Source: Amphirosellinia nigrospora (lineage: Eukaryota > Ascomycota > Sordariomycetes > Xylariales > Xylariaceae). Taken from it: a stretch of DNA of 64,000 nucleotides. The DNA is taken from contig SCHM01000001.1 in assembly GCA_004123355.1 (NCBI GenBank), forward strand, positions 9,310,193 to 9,374,192, in the 5' to 3' direction. Under the pieces are notes generated by a model. It saw only the letters and a program-made list of their open reading frames with translations. It had not been told where the DNA came from and did not search any database. Every line of letters starts with the position of its first letter. Position 1 is the first letter of the stretch. The position numbers and the translations under genes were made by a program. Of the stretch, positions 38,375 through 51,320 are shown piece after piece.

Positions 38375-41300
38375 AAATGCTGGGGTATAAAAAAATCTCT
38401 GCTAACTTTAGCAGATCGATTTAGCTAAGCTATATTATAATTATAGTTCTTTTTATATAATATTAAGTAATACTTTAGCTTGTTCCATCTCTTCTACTAT
38501 TCTATCCATGGGCGTATTAGCAATAATAGGAATAACGATAAAGATTAATGCTAGAATCAGTTCCAGAGTTAGGGCATTAATAATTACTTTACGTAGCTTA
38601 TTATAGGAACGCTTAGCTTTCGTTTTTGTTACTTTAAGCGTAAAATTAGATTCTAAAATTAAAGTATTAGAAATTACCTTATGTAATCTACCACAAAAAC
38701 GTTTAGCTATTATCTCCGTTGCTTTAAGCATAAAATCAAATATAAATAATTCTACGAAAAACTTCTTCCTTTTTAGCAGTATAAAGCAGAGGCCATATTT
38801 AGCCCAGTATTTATTAATAAGTTTTTACAAGTGCTGAAAATAGTGCGCTAAATATTAGCAGTTATACTTATAACCTTATTTTTTCTATTTAATTAAATAG
38901 TTAAAATTATCTTTTTTTTGGTTAGAATAATGCTTAAATATAACCTCGATTTTATAAATATTACTTTCGTTATTATTATCGGAGTATTAGTTGGCTTCGA
39001 TAGGACCTAGTAATAATATTGTTCGCTTAAAAAGTTTTTATTACTTTTGTATAGTTATAACTATACGATAGAAATAATAAGGTATATACAGTAGTATTTA
39101 AGGAAATCTAGTTTATAAGCTAGGTTGCTAACCTTATGTTTAATAACTTAAAGTTTAATATGTTGCTATAAGTATTTTTTAGAAAGCTTGCCGGGTAAAT
39201 AATAACCGTTATATAAGCGGAAGAAAACTTTATTATTTAGTTTAAATTCTAATATTTAGTGCTTATTATTAAAGTATTTTTTCGCTATAGTAGCAATAAA
39301 ATCTATAGCTAACTTAGTATTTTATTATAAGTAGTTACGTAAAAATTTTACGTTTTTAAAGTTATGTATATCTACTTAGCTTATAAGTATATCGAAAAGG
39401 CTAAGAAGTTTAAATTTAAATAATTATTCGTGCGGGATAAATTATATAGCTTATAAAAACGCGGAGTTAAAGTTTTATTATAAAACGGGAACTATATCGA
39501 GCTAGTTCGACTTAAAGTATATATAATTATAAAAGTATATTATAATTTTAATCGTTTAGTTTTTTTTTTGGATAAACTATTTTTTTATAGGTAATATAGT
39601 AGTTATTAATAATTTAATACTTAATGCTTTCTATATACTTTTTTAAAAGTCGGAAATAAACTTATAATCGCGATCGGAGATAATTTTTTTAAAAATACCC
39701 TAATTATTAAAGAATAATTGTTTAATTAAAACTATCGCTTAGTTTTTGGCTATATATTTTATATTGCCGGGATTATAAACGTCCGTTTAAATATATAATA
39801 AAAAACTGTTATTATATAATTGTATATATTAAAACCTTTTAGCTGCTATAAAATATTTTATAATTTAATTAAAAGTAATAATAAAATAAAATTAATTATA
39901 ATTATTTATATTAGTAGCGTATTTTGGGTTTAATTAAACGTAAACTACTTATTAGTTTTTGTTTATTATTATAATTAATATTATATCTTAGACAATATTT
40001 GTAGTATTTTTTAACGTACTACAACTTTTTATAGATCGAATATAGTTCTAAGGCTTTTATTATCTAGTTAAGTCCGAAGTAATATTTTTATCGTATATAA
40101 TATATAATATTTATTCGCGTATTATATGCGGAACGTAAAATCGTTTAACTTTTTCGTATTTATTATAAATTAAACTATTTGCGATAAAAAATAAGTACCT
40201 GGCTTTAGAAAAAACAATAGCGTTTTTATTATTATATAGTTTATAAAATTAGTCCTAGCAAAATTCGTCCAGGATTTTCTTATAATAAAGGTCTGCTTTA
40301 TATCTTAGCTCGAAATTATGTTTAAACGCGTTATCTATTATTATTTTCGCAGTATATTCTACCATATTTTATATAAAGTTTAGCATTATAGGTTTTTATA
40401 ATCGCTTTAACTTATTTTTTAGGTTAATAGTATTTTATACTATAATAAGTCGATTTAACATATCTAGAATATAATTAAAACGTTTTAATAAATAAAAAAA
40501 CTTAGAAACTATATTGCAATAGATAAACGGATAAATTAATAAACCGATTATTTGTTTTATTAGTAATAAAAGTATTTAATAAAGTTTAATTAATAATACT
40601 TTTTGTGGCTAAATAATCTATTAGGACTATTATACGGTGTTTATTTAAATAAATTATTATATAAAGCTTTTTATAGTTTATATAAAATATGTTATTTCTT
40701 GTTCGGAAGGGCCGTACTTAGTTTTAGCTTGTAATAAGTATTGACTTAAATATATAACTAGTTATATTTATATAAAAGGTATAGGTTCGCCTGGTTTTTA
40801 TTTAAAACCTGGTTTAATGTGAAAGATTATAACACCGAAACTTCGTTCGAGATACCTATTAACTTATAAATATAGGATATAATCTAGGTTATAATAGTAA
40901 AGCGTGGTTTTAGAATAAATAGCGTCCTAAATAGCATTAAAAGAAGCTATTTTAGCTAGTATAAGGTTATAATATAGTTCGTACGTAATACTTATAATAA
41001 CCCGGGTTACTATTTACTACTTTCTTTTCTTAATAACTTTTAACTAGTAAAGCTATTTTACGTTTTTATAAAAGTTCGGCTAATTATACGTAATAAAAGA
41101 AAAAGTTGTAGAAAAATTTACTTGCGCTAAAATATTACTTAAAAGCCTAAAAGTTCTTAGGAAATATAAGCTATTTAAACGTTTATATACGCTTAATAAT
41201 AATAAATATTCTTAAAATATTAATACAAAATCCAAAGAGTTTAATAGAAAGGTAACTAATAAAAAATTTCTTTAATAATATAGCGATATTTTTTAACTAA

Positions 41301-43639
41301 AACAAGCTAAAAATAGTATTTAAGTACTATATATACTTCTTAAATATATCAGAAAAATGATAATATTATCGATAAAATAGCAACAAAATAAAAATAAAAA
41401 TAAAAGACTTATTTATATACTTTTAGATATAACTAGGAGAATTTATATATTTTATTAATACAACCTTAGATTGTTTTATACTATAAGGACTAATAATAAA
41501 CCTATTTTTATAGTTAGAATAAACTAGAAATTAATAAAAAAAACCAGTTGCGTTAACGTAAATAACGTAGGCCTTTTTATAAAAGTTTTTAATTATTTTA
41601 TTCTACAAAAAAAAAAGATAGCTATTAAGAATAGCAACTTTATTAAACTATTATAAATTAATGACTACTCAGCCTTTATCTACGCTATAAACCTTCCTCT
41701 AAGTAACAAATATAAAGTACGCAAAAAGTATGGCTTTATTTATCTAAGTTATACGACCTATTTTATAAAATCTATTATAAGTTTTATTAAAAACTTTTAT
41801 ATCTTTTCGATTAAAAGGATAAGCTTTTATATTTAGTTTTATTTTTGCTAATTATTAACAAAAAAAATCTTAAGCTGCTCTACTTTAAAGATATCGATTT
41901 TACTTTTATTTATTTAATATCGTAAGCTTTAATAATTTCGGCAAACTTAGCTGCTTCGAAAGCTTTTTTAGCATAAATATAAATATTATTATTAATTATA
42001 TTTTCAGGAAAATTTATAAGCTTTTTAATGCCTAAAATAAAATATATTTTAAAAGCTTCGGTTTAAAAAGCTTTTCTAGTATTAATATATATAGTTCTTC
42101 CAATAGCAGCGTAGTTCTAGTGCTTATAATAAGGTTATATACCACATTAATAAAAAAAATATTTAAAAACTAAACGTTACAAGTATTAATAGCTAAAAGC
42201 AAAAATACCATTTTTTACGTAAAACTAGTAGTATAGTTACTAGTTTTACCAAGCGCTACTATAAGAACAACTATAAAATTCGCTAGTTTGTCTATAAATA
42301 TTAATTCTATTAATATTATATTAGTTATAATAGCTATAATAATTAGCGTTATATCGAATTTAGTATTTACAGCAACAAACAAATTTAAAATAGCTAGAAA
42401 TCCCAAGCTAACTATTTTAGCCAATAATACTACTAAAATAACCGCTACAATAGCTAAAGTTTTTATAGCTAATTTCTATAAGCTAATATATACGTTACTA
42501 TTATAATTTTCGCGGATTTATCTTAGTTTAATACCTTTGCTTATTTTAACTAAAGTACTTACAGTATTAATAACTGGGACAATTTTAAAAGTTTTTACGT
42601 CTATTATAATATTTATTGTATTTTTATATACTACTATAAAACAAAAATTACGGTTAATAAATAATAGTTTATATTTAACCTATAAATATACGCTTTCGCC
42701 AGCTATAATAATTATAGTACGCGTACTAATAACTCTTCGTACATACTTGTAGCTACGAACCAAAACTTTAAAATTAATAATAAAATCATCGAAATCATAA
42801 AAAATAATAATACTTTTAAAATAATTAATAATAACTTTATAAAAATAAAAAAGTCGTTACTAATTAATATACTTAGTTATAATTTTTTATTTATAACTTA
42901 ACCTTTTTTTTCATATTCTATAATTTTAGGCCGTTTATTACTATTAATTTTTTAAATAAAAAACTTAAATTTAGCCTAATACATTATTTTATACGCTTAT
43001 TTCCAATAATAATTATTTAGCCTTCACGTTTTTTTATTATATGCTCTAGCATATTAAAATATTTATCGCTAATTATAGTCCTACCTATATTTAAATCGGC
43101 ATACACTTCCACGTTTTAACCGGTTAATAAAGCGTGCGTACAAAAACAAAAGTACATATAGCTTAAGCGTAAAGCTTTATATACGCGTCTATATTTAGCG
43201 CCTTAAATATAAATATCTCCGACTTAAAGATTTTATCTAACTTACCCTATATAAATAATAAATTATTATTAAAAATACTTTGCTTTTTAACTATACCTTT
43301 TTTAGCTAATTTATACTAGCTTAAATATCGGAAAAATTTATTTCGTAAAAGTAATACTTAAATATAATATCTATATATACGTCGCTTAAAAACAATAAGT
43401 AAAAAAATATTAATACGCGCTATATATTTTAATAAAATATATAGCTTATATTTCTATATATATAAAACAAAAGTATTAAATAACTTATATTTTTATAATA
43501 TTTATAATAAATAAAAACTAAACTAAGTATATAATAAAAGTACCGCCGCTATAATATCCTCCGTTAGTATTATACCTAGATTCTCCTCTATTTAAACATA
43601 CATTATTAGCCTAATATACGCCGTAATAGCTATTACGTT

Positions 43640-43755
43640 TTTTATTGTAATAACGCTTACAATCGCTGCTATAATCGCAGCTACAGTTGCAGCTATAGTT
43701 ACAATTACAGCTATAATCTCAACTGCCGTTACAACTACTATTACATTTTTTATTT
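43640..43755. repeat. Degenerate short tandem repeat inside the nested element
   Basis: About a dozen imperfect copies of a six-base unit of the GCTATA / GCTACA type alternate with AATCGC and AACTGC. One strand would read as an Ala/Ile/Val-rich low-complexity chain, but no coding role is supported. A similar low-complexity stretch, reading Asn/Gly-rich on the minus strand, lies at 44660-44790. Confidence 0.5.
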
Positions 43756-46039
43756 TATCGTTACGTTCTTTATCCTTATAAACACTTTTTTATTACTTCC
43801 TTTATAATAGCTACAATTTTTATTACAATCGTTATTACATTATTTATTACGCTTACTATTAAAATAATAATAACGTTTATAATAAGATTAATATCTACCT
43901 CTTAATCGATAATAATTAAAATATTTATAATTATCGTATTTAAAACGTAAATTCTAAAAGTTTTATTACTATTTTTTAAATAGTCGTAAAAAATTTAACG
44001 TTAAAAATTTATACTCTGCTTTTTATTCTAATCCGTAGCGCGTTTTATCGATCTTTTTTATATATTTATTTAATATATTTTTTTTTTTAATAAATAAATA
44101 TAATCAACAATCACTTCGGCCTATTAATTGCGGATATTCTCTATAATACCCTACTAATTAGAATTATCTCATGCTAAAGTTCTGTTTCCGCAAATATATT
44201 ATAGCTTACATTAAACAAATTAAATAAATATATTCTTATTCTACGCTATATCGAATAAAAAAAAATTACCTTTAAAAAACTTTTTTATAGCGTACCTAGG
44301 GCGCATTTTAAAACGTTTTTCTAGCTTTTTAAATACTAAGCTTAAGCTTATTTTCTGCTAAATATAATAATTAATAAGCTTAACTTTATCGTTCTATTAT
44401 AAAAAAGCAGAACCTACAAAAAATAATCAAATAGTTTTAAAATTTAGCTATTATTTAATAATTCTATATTATTAAGCTCGCATATAGTTTAAATACGTCA
44501 AAAAAATATATATATCCGTATAAATAATATTTTTCCTATCTACAATAACTCCTTTATTTTCTAAATTATCCTAATTAAGGTTTAAAACTCTAATGTTTTT
44601 ACGTTTAATCTTATAAATACTTTTTATTATAAATATAATTAAAACAAAATTTCGTAACAATAACGTTTATCGCTATAGCTATAGCTACTAAAGCTGGCTT
44701 TACTACTAATAAATCTAGATTATTATCAGGGTTACCCGCTCCACCGTTACTGTTTCTACTACCATTACCATTACTATTACCATTGCCTATCTCAATTAAA
44801 AAATATATTCCCATATTTCCTATATTATTTTTAGGACAACAAAAAAAAGCAGGAGCAAAGGCATTATTGCTAACCTATCGTATTCAGAAATAAAAGCAAA
44901 AATTATTATTATTCTTTCTTTACTTATAGCTATATTATTAAAATTAATCGCTATACCGCAAAAAGCTCACTAGTCTAATATAGTTAAAAATAAAACATTA
45001 ACAAAAATATAATATTAATTTTTTTAAAACTCTATAAAAGCGCTAAAATTTTAATTTATTTATATAATTAAATCAATTTATTATTAATTATTTAATATCT
45101 TTTTATAGCTTTTTTACATTTAGTTTAATTTAATTTTACTTAAAATTACTACTTTACTATTATTTTAAAAATATATTTATAGTTTCGGCGTTAAATCTTA
45201 GCTATTAATTTAGTCTTTTAAACAAAACCCTACAAGTTCTTAACTTATTATCGCTAATTAAGCTCTATCAATATCAATATCGGCTTTAGTTACTTTTACG
45301 CTAACTTTATTTTTCTTGTTTTATTTCAACTTTTTAAATTATATTATCGGATAATCTATAAATATCTTTAATAAAGCTTATACTAATAATAATAATATTT
45401 ATTCTAACAATTATTACGCTAAAAATTAAAAAAAAAAAACTTTAAAAAAATTTTCTAATAATAAATTTAACGTTTAATTCAATAAATAACCAAATATATA
45501 AAAAAAACTATTATTATATTAATTTTATAATTTATCGTTTTATATATATTTATAAAATAACTTGGGAACAAAATAATTATATATAAATAAAATAAAATAA
45601 AATATATATAATTATAATTATATTTTAATAATAAAACTAATATATTTATAAACTTTATAATAAACTAGAATGTTTAAAATTTTATAGTAAAATTAAAATA
45701 TTAGAACAATTAATTAATAAGAATCCGCAACGTCTATAACTTTATAATAATTTTAGCTACGCCGCAAAAACTAGTACATCTAAAATATAAAAATGCTTTA
45801 TTAAGCTTTTTTAAAGCTAAATAATTAGCTTATTTAGAAGCTTTACAAAGAGTAAAAATAAAAATATAAAATAAATCAACGCTAAGGCGCAAATTTGCTT
45901 TAATTAACAGATACGTATAAATTATACGCGTTAATTGCCGCTGGGAAAATTAATATTTTTCGACCTTAAAAGATTTAAAACAAATAGTTTTTAGTATAAT
46001 TTGGTGTTTATAATAAAACTACGTAATAAAGCACTACTT

Positions 46040-46239
46040 TAAAAAAAATATTATAGGTTATAAAATAAAGCTTAATTAAAAAAGAGAATTTATTATTAGA
46101 TCTACATAGTAGATCTAATAATAAATTCTCTAACTAGCAGTATGCCAGCTGTTTATCTAGTTATAGGTGTTGCTAGTGGCTTCCCCTGCGCTCCGCGCAG
46201 GGAAGCCACTGGCAACACAGACCCTTGGGGGCTCTATCA
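46040..46239. repeat. 3' LTR of the nested element
   Basis: Direct repeat of 38171-38374, ending CTATCA before the flanking TAGAA. It contains the shared words GTATGCCAGCTGTTTAT and CACAGACC. The GC-rich hairpin is better preserved here than in the 5' LTR. Confidence 0.78.
46175..46210. repeat. GC-rich hairpin in the 3' LTR
   Basis: AGTGGCTTCCC and GGGAAGCCACT are perfect inverses around TGCGC/GCGCA and a short TCC loop, giving a nearly perfect 36-nt palindrome. The 5' LTR keeps most of it. It stands out as the most GC-rich point in 19 kb of AT-rich sequence. Confidence 0.75.
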
Positions 46240-48167
46240 TAGAACTTAAAATGCTAAGTTTATTAATTTTTATATATATTTAAGCTTTTATCCGAAAAAA
46301 AACTTATAACTATTAAATTTTATAATTAGTTATTTAAACTATTATTAAAGCTATAAATAACGTTAAATAATTATATTTTTTTATATTTTTATAGAATTTT
46401 TATAATTTTTTTATTTTTTAAATAAAATAGTAAATATTTTAAAAGCTATAACGTTTTTTTTTTAGATTTTTTTGCGTTAATTAATTTCGCTAAAAAGCTA
46501 GAGCATAGCTAGCTAAAAACTTTCTATATTATTTTTTATATTTTAAAAAATTTATAAAACTAAATATTAATATGTTTTTTATTGTTTTAATATATTTATT
46601 ATAAAAGTTTTAAATTAGTTTACCCGGAAATTTAATTAAACTTTTATTTTAATAGCTTTACTATTTTGCTTATTATTTAATAGCTTGCTAAATGTTTTAT
46701 AGTTAAAAAAACTTTTCTTTTTTTTATAGTTCTTTTTTATTTAAAATATATAATTTTACTTTTTTCCTCCCGAACCTTTTTATAAACCTTTTTATTAAAC
46801 TTACTAAAAAAAGCAACTTTATACTATTAGAAAAACTAAATTTTTTAAACGTTATAAAAATTAAAATAAAAGATATTTAGATTTTAAATTTAACGGATAT
46901 AATAAAAATAAAATAGTTTATAATAATTATTAACTAATTACTTTTAAGGATAAAAAAGCTAACGTATTTTATTACAAATTATAAAAATATTATATATTTA
47001 GCGAACTTAATTAACTTTTTTTTATTATAATAATTTAAAAAAGAAAAAATAAACTATAGCATTTTTAAAAAATATATTAAAAAAAATATTATATTTATTT
47101 AAAAAAGTTAATTATAATAAATTAACTATTATATTATTTTATAATTATTAGTTTTATAAAAAAAATTATTTAATAAAAAATATAAACAATATTTATTTAG
47201 TTTATAAGTTTAATATATTAAAACTTTATTTAATTTATATATTATTAAAGCTATAACTTATTAACTTTTTTTAACTACCGGAACTTTTTTTAATAGCTTT
47301 TACTATTTTTAATATTATTTTAATTTTGCTTTTAGTTTTAGTTTTAATTTTATTTTTAATATTTTATTATATTATTTTTAATACTTTTAGAAATTTAATA
47401 ATTAAATAATTTTTAATTTAGTTTTTAATATTTATTTCTAACTTTATTTATTAGTATAGCTTTTAATATTAAATTTTATTTAATTTTAGATTTTTTTATA
47501 AACTTTTTAAATTATTAAAAACTATTATAACTTTTAATGTTTTTTATTTTTATATATTTTTAAACGGTTTAATTAACTATATTATTAATTTAAACTATAT
47601 TTATTAAACTTTTTGTTTAGCTTTTTGTTTAAACTGTTTTAGTTTTTTTTCCGGTTTACGTTAGTTTATTTTAAACGTTATAAATTATATTTATTTTATT
47701 AAAAAAAAAAAACAAGTTATATTAAAAATCGCTTTAAACGATTATACTAATAGCTTATATATAAATTAAACTTTTTACCGAATAATAAGCTATTTTTAAT
47801 ATTATATTCGAACTATTTATAATTTATTTATATAAAAAAAAATTAAATATAATTAAAATATTAAAACTATTTATAAAAAAATAAATTTTTTCGTTTTTAA
47901 TTAATATTATAGTTCGGACTACTTTAAGATCTATAAAAAGAACTATTTAAGAAATTTTTTTTTTTTCCTTTAATTATTTTTATAATTTTCTAATAGTTAA
48001 ATACGCAAAAGTTTAAACAATTAATTTATATATTATTAATATAATAAAGATATAAAAAATCTAGTTTTATTTTATTTTTAGTATATTATATAATTAGAAT
48101 TTATTGCTAAAAGCAGTTTTTTTTGCCCTAAAAATAACTAAAAAGCAAAATATATTTACTTTATTAG

Positions 48168-48342
48168 TAGCCCTAAAATAAATTATATTATAGTAAAATA
48201 TATACTACTTTCCTTTACTAAATAAGATAATTATAGATACATAGTATCTCGCCCATATATAAAGAAAGGATCTCTATTTTCTCTAACACACATTTTCTAC
48301 ACTTCTTATTCTCTAATTTTAATAATCATACCTTTTCTGCCA
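48168..48342. repeat. Right terminal direct repeat of the outer element
   Basis: Partner of 28674-28851. It keeps more C and G at its right end (CACACATTTTCTACACTT) than the left copy. Ordinary base composition resumes directly after it. Confidence 0.7.
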
Positions 48343-48862
48343 TGAGCATACATTTTGTGGAATTGGGAGGATACAATTAAACAAGCTAGCAAAAACCATA
48401 GTGCAGAATGTTGTATGACTTTGGAACTTCAGATTGGCCACCTGCAATTTGTAGGATGTCGATTCATGCATCAGATTCATGCATCATATTGTGTCACAAA
48501 TGCAATGCGAGCGCCTCTGTGTGCAGAATCCCGTCCAATGTCGAGCTCCACTATTAAATTAGTTAGCAAGTTATGCACCTAATGGCTCATGACCCGTTAC
48601 ATTACCTACATGGGTTAATGCTATCGACTTCAATATTCTAGAAAGATGAGGTAGGTACCTAGGTACTTCGACTGAAGCTATCGTTATCGCATCACGAAAC
48701 ACTATAAATCCGAGGTCTTAGACAGCTTCAAGCTCCCCCGACCTGCATCTCCCCGCTCGAGCGTGGTTGGTTATTCGAGGGAAAACAATCACACGCCCTC
48801 GGGACCAGCATGATCTCGCATGTGGCTTCGCCCGTGCTTCTTGTAGGCAATAACACCCAAAC
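48343..48862. other. Upstream region of the D-lactate dehydrogenase gene
   Basis: The frame at 48355-48582 shows no motif. The near-palindrome TAGGTACCTAGGTA is at 48652-48665. A GC-rich stretch at 48720-48860 is likely the 5' leader. Confidence 0.5.
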
Positions 48863-50863
48863 ATGTCCGCTCTCACGACTCGTCTCGCCCGGGCAGGCTT
48901 CTCACCCCGCATCCAGAGCTCCCGTCGAACCGCGTTACGATGCGTCGCAAGAAATCAAGCTCTGCGGGCCTACTCAGACAAGAAGGATAGGAAAGAATCG
49001 TTGAACCATCCTTCCAAGGTCAGATATTGGAAAGCATCACTTCCCGTATCGCTCGAGAAAAGGCAGAGCGGGAAAAGTTTGCCAACAAAGCTGGAGTCAG
49101 CAGGCTCAAGAAGATGGCTACAACTTTTGGTACTTGTCCTTTCGCTGGTGGCTGTCTCCCATTCTGAAATGAGGCTAATCATGGGCCATGTTAGCCATTA
49201 TCTTCGCTGCCGGTTTCTCCTACTACCTGGGTACGAAAGCGCCTCGCGACTTAGACCCCGCCTCGACCCTCCCGCTGCCCTAACTCGAGAGCTCAAACAC
49301 AACAACGACAAAGCAAACTGGAAGCAGCGTGGTCTGATTTCGCCTCCATCGTGGCAAAGAGAACGTTAGCACCGTCGAAGATGATTTGCACATGCATGCA
49401 AATTCGGACTGGTCGAGCTACCGAAATGAGGAATCGCAGAAACCGTTCATCGGTCGTCTACCCCGGCTCCACCGAAGATGTTAGCAAGATAATGAAGATA
49501 TGCCACATGCGACGCATACCTGTGGTCGGGTATAGCGGAGGCACTAGCCTGGAGGGACACTTCACCCCCACGAGAGGAGGCATCTGTGTCGACTTTAGAA
49601 GAATGGACAAGATCATCAGTCTACACAAGGAGGTTTGGACGTTTGGTGCACCCGCAGTTGGCTGGGAGCTTTTGACGAGGAGCTCAGCAAGGATAACCCT
49701 CTTCCCCCCGGATCCGGGTCCAGGTGCTCAAATCGGTGGCATGATTGGAACTGGATGCAGCGGCACGAATGCTTATCGATACGGCACCATGCGAGAATGG
49801 GTCCTTTCTCTCACCGTCGTCCTAGCGACGGAACTGTAATTAAGACGAGGCAACGCCCACGAAAGAGCTCTGCGGGTTACGACCTAACCAAGCTCTTCAT
49901 CGGAAGCGAGGGGACTCTGGTCTGGTCACCGAGCCACTCTGAAGCTCACAAGCAAACCCGCTAACACCAGTGTGGCTGCAGCTTTGGTACAATCCGACAG
50001 GCAGCTGACTGCGTTTCCAAGGTTGTTCAGGCATACCGGTTGCCGCAGTTGAAATCCTGGATGATGAGCAAATGAGATGTATCAATTTAGCTGTATGACA
50101 TCAAAGACTGGAAAGAAGCGCCCACCCTCTTCTTCAAGTTTTCTGGACCGAACGTGTGTCAAAAGCAGATAAGCATTGTGAAAGACCTCGCAAAGCAATC
50201 TGGTAGCGTTGGATTTGAATTTGCCAAATCTCAACAAGAGCAAGCCGAGCTTTGGAGTGCCCGTAAAGAGGCGCTTTGGAGCACGATGGCGGTTGCGAAG
50301 CCCGGGATAAGGTCTGGACTGGACGTGGCAGTTCCAATGAGTAGAATGCCCCAGCTCATTGAAGAGACCAAGATGATATGAAGAAGAGCGGAATGTACGG
50401 CACTATTGTCGGCCACGTCGGACGGAAACTTCCACAGTACGTGCATTCTACAATCTTGCCTAGTCAACATACTAACCGCACTCACTAGTCATTCTTTTAT
50501 CCAATGAACAACAGCGACATGACGCGAAGAATTGGTGCATCGCATGGTCAAGAGAGCGTTGAGTTAGAGGGGACTGTGACTGTAAGTGCCCCTATGTTAG
50601 GCCTCTAGACCCATTTGTTCATCATCAATTAGGGCGAACACGGTGTCGGTCTAGTCAAGCGCGACTACCTCCCGCACGAGCTCGGTGAGACTACTGTGGA
50701 CTTGATGAGAAAGGTTGGTTGCTTAGACCTCATACCCCAGCATTTTGCTAACGAGATGCTCTTTGTCAAAAGATTAAACAAGCCCTGGACCCACAATGTC
50801 TGCTTAACTGCGACAAAGTCATCGAGTTCAACGCCCAAGCCTGGTGAGGTTGCTGAATGGTAA
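48863..50863 (+). CDS. DLD1: Mitochondrial D-lactate dehydrogenase (cytochrome), FAD type, with many 1-nt indels
   Basis: The N-terminus MSALTTRLARAGFSPRIQSS is an Arg/Ser-rich mitochondrial presequence. Then come a membrane-like segment after the first intron (IIFAAGFSYYLGTKAP), the FAD-binding core VVYPGSTEDVSKIMKICHMR, PVVGYSGGTSLEGHFTPTRG, PGPGAQIGGMIGTGCSGTNA, YRYGTMREWVLSL and KSSAGYDLTKLFIGSEGTL, and the FAD-oxidase C-terminal part HGVGLVKRDYLP and IKQALDPQCLLNCDKVI. The enzyme oxidises D-lactate to pyruvate and passes electrons to cytochrome c. Introns at about 49130-49191, 50436-50488, 50581-50632 and 50714-50778 are of normal form. The reading frame changes at least ten times by single-base indels, mostly losses in short runs. 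The conserved words themselves are intact, so the break pattern is unlike RIP and fits sequence error or very recent decay. Confidence 0.82.
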
Positions 50864-51320
50864 ACCATGTAACTCAACTGTAAAAAGCTAGATACCCAAT
50901 CACAGACCTTAACATGTATATCACATCTACGCCAGCCACGTGTGTCTTATAATGTATTTTTAATCATAGGATACATCTCATCCTTCATAGACCAGAATTG
51001 TGCAGTGCCTATTTTAAAATACTATACGTAAGCCCAAATTATCGGCTTCATTCATGAAGTGCAGCAGCGTGTTGCTTCCATTGAGAACTCCTATATTCGT
51101 CCATATGAGCCTCCATCAGTCATTCCCTGTCAGCCCATTCTACCTTCCAGTACAATCGATCATACAACTACAATATCCAGTACACAGCCAGGGTCGTCGC
51201 GACCGAGAACACCATTGCTCGCTTCATGACGATATACGTATCGAGCACGCTCGCCGGGCTTGGCACGTCGTAGATGCCTCCGAAAGGCATGTAAATTGGT
51301 CCCCGGAGCCGAGAGGTACG
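50864..51320. other. Intergenic between convergent genes
   Basis: A proline/serine-like plus frame at 51054-51326 overlaps the 3' end of the secreted-protein gene and has no motif. Nothing else was seen. Confidence 0.5.

Larger units (their letters stand above)
38171..46239. mobile_element. Nested LTR retrotransposon-like fossil with 5-bp target duplication
   Basis: An 8.07-kb element lies between direct repeats of 204 bp (38171-38374) and 200 bp (46040-46239). TAGAA stands immediately before (38166-38170) and immediately after it (46240-46244), a perfect 5-bp target duplication as expected for LTR retrotransposons. The interior is AT-rich and broken in all frames, with many breaks, but less extreme than the surrounding element, so it inserted later. 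No gag or pol domain could be read, so copia or gypsy cannot be chosen. Its length is normal for either. Confidence 0.75.
28674..48342. mobile_element. Outer LTR-type element, fossil, heavily RIP-degraded and interrupted by a younger element
   Basis: A 19.7-kb AT-rich block is bracketed by direct repeats of about 175 bp. The left copy begins TGGCCCTAAAATAAATT and the right copy TAGCCCTAAAATAAATT; the two differ mainly by RIP-type transitions. Removing the nested insertion leaves about 11.6 kb. No protein domain is legible, many breaks are present in every frame, and the family cannot be told. Flanks ATCAG and ATGAG next to the ends differ by one base and are only a weak candidate target duplication. 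It is old relative to the nested element. Confidence 0.6.

Noticed and set aside
38453-38731. 92-residue minus-strand frame within the nested element
   Set aside because: Low-complexity Ile/Lys/Leu reading of AT-rich fossil sequence with internally repetitive wording; no domain.
42215-42752. Three hydrophobic frames of about 70 residues, on both strands
   Set aside because: They are Ile/Val/Thr-rich readings of AT-rich DNA and overlap each other on opposite strands; not genes.
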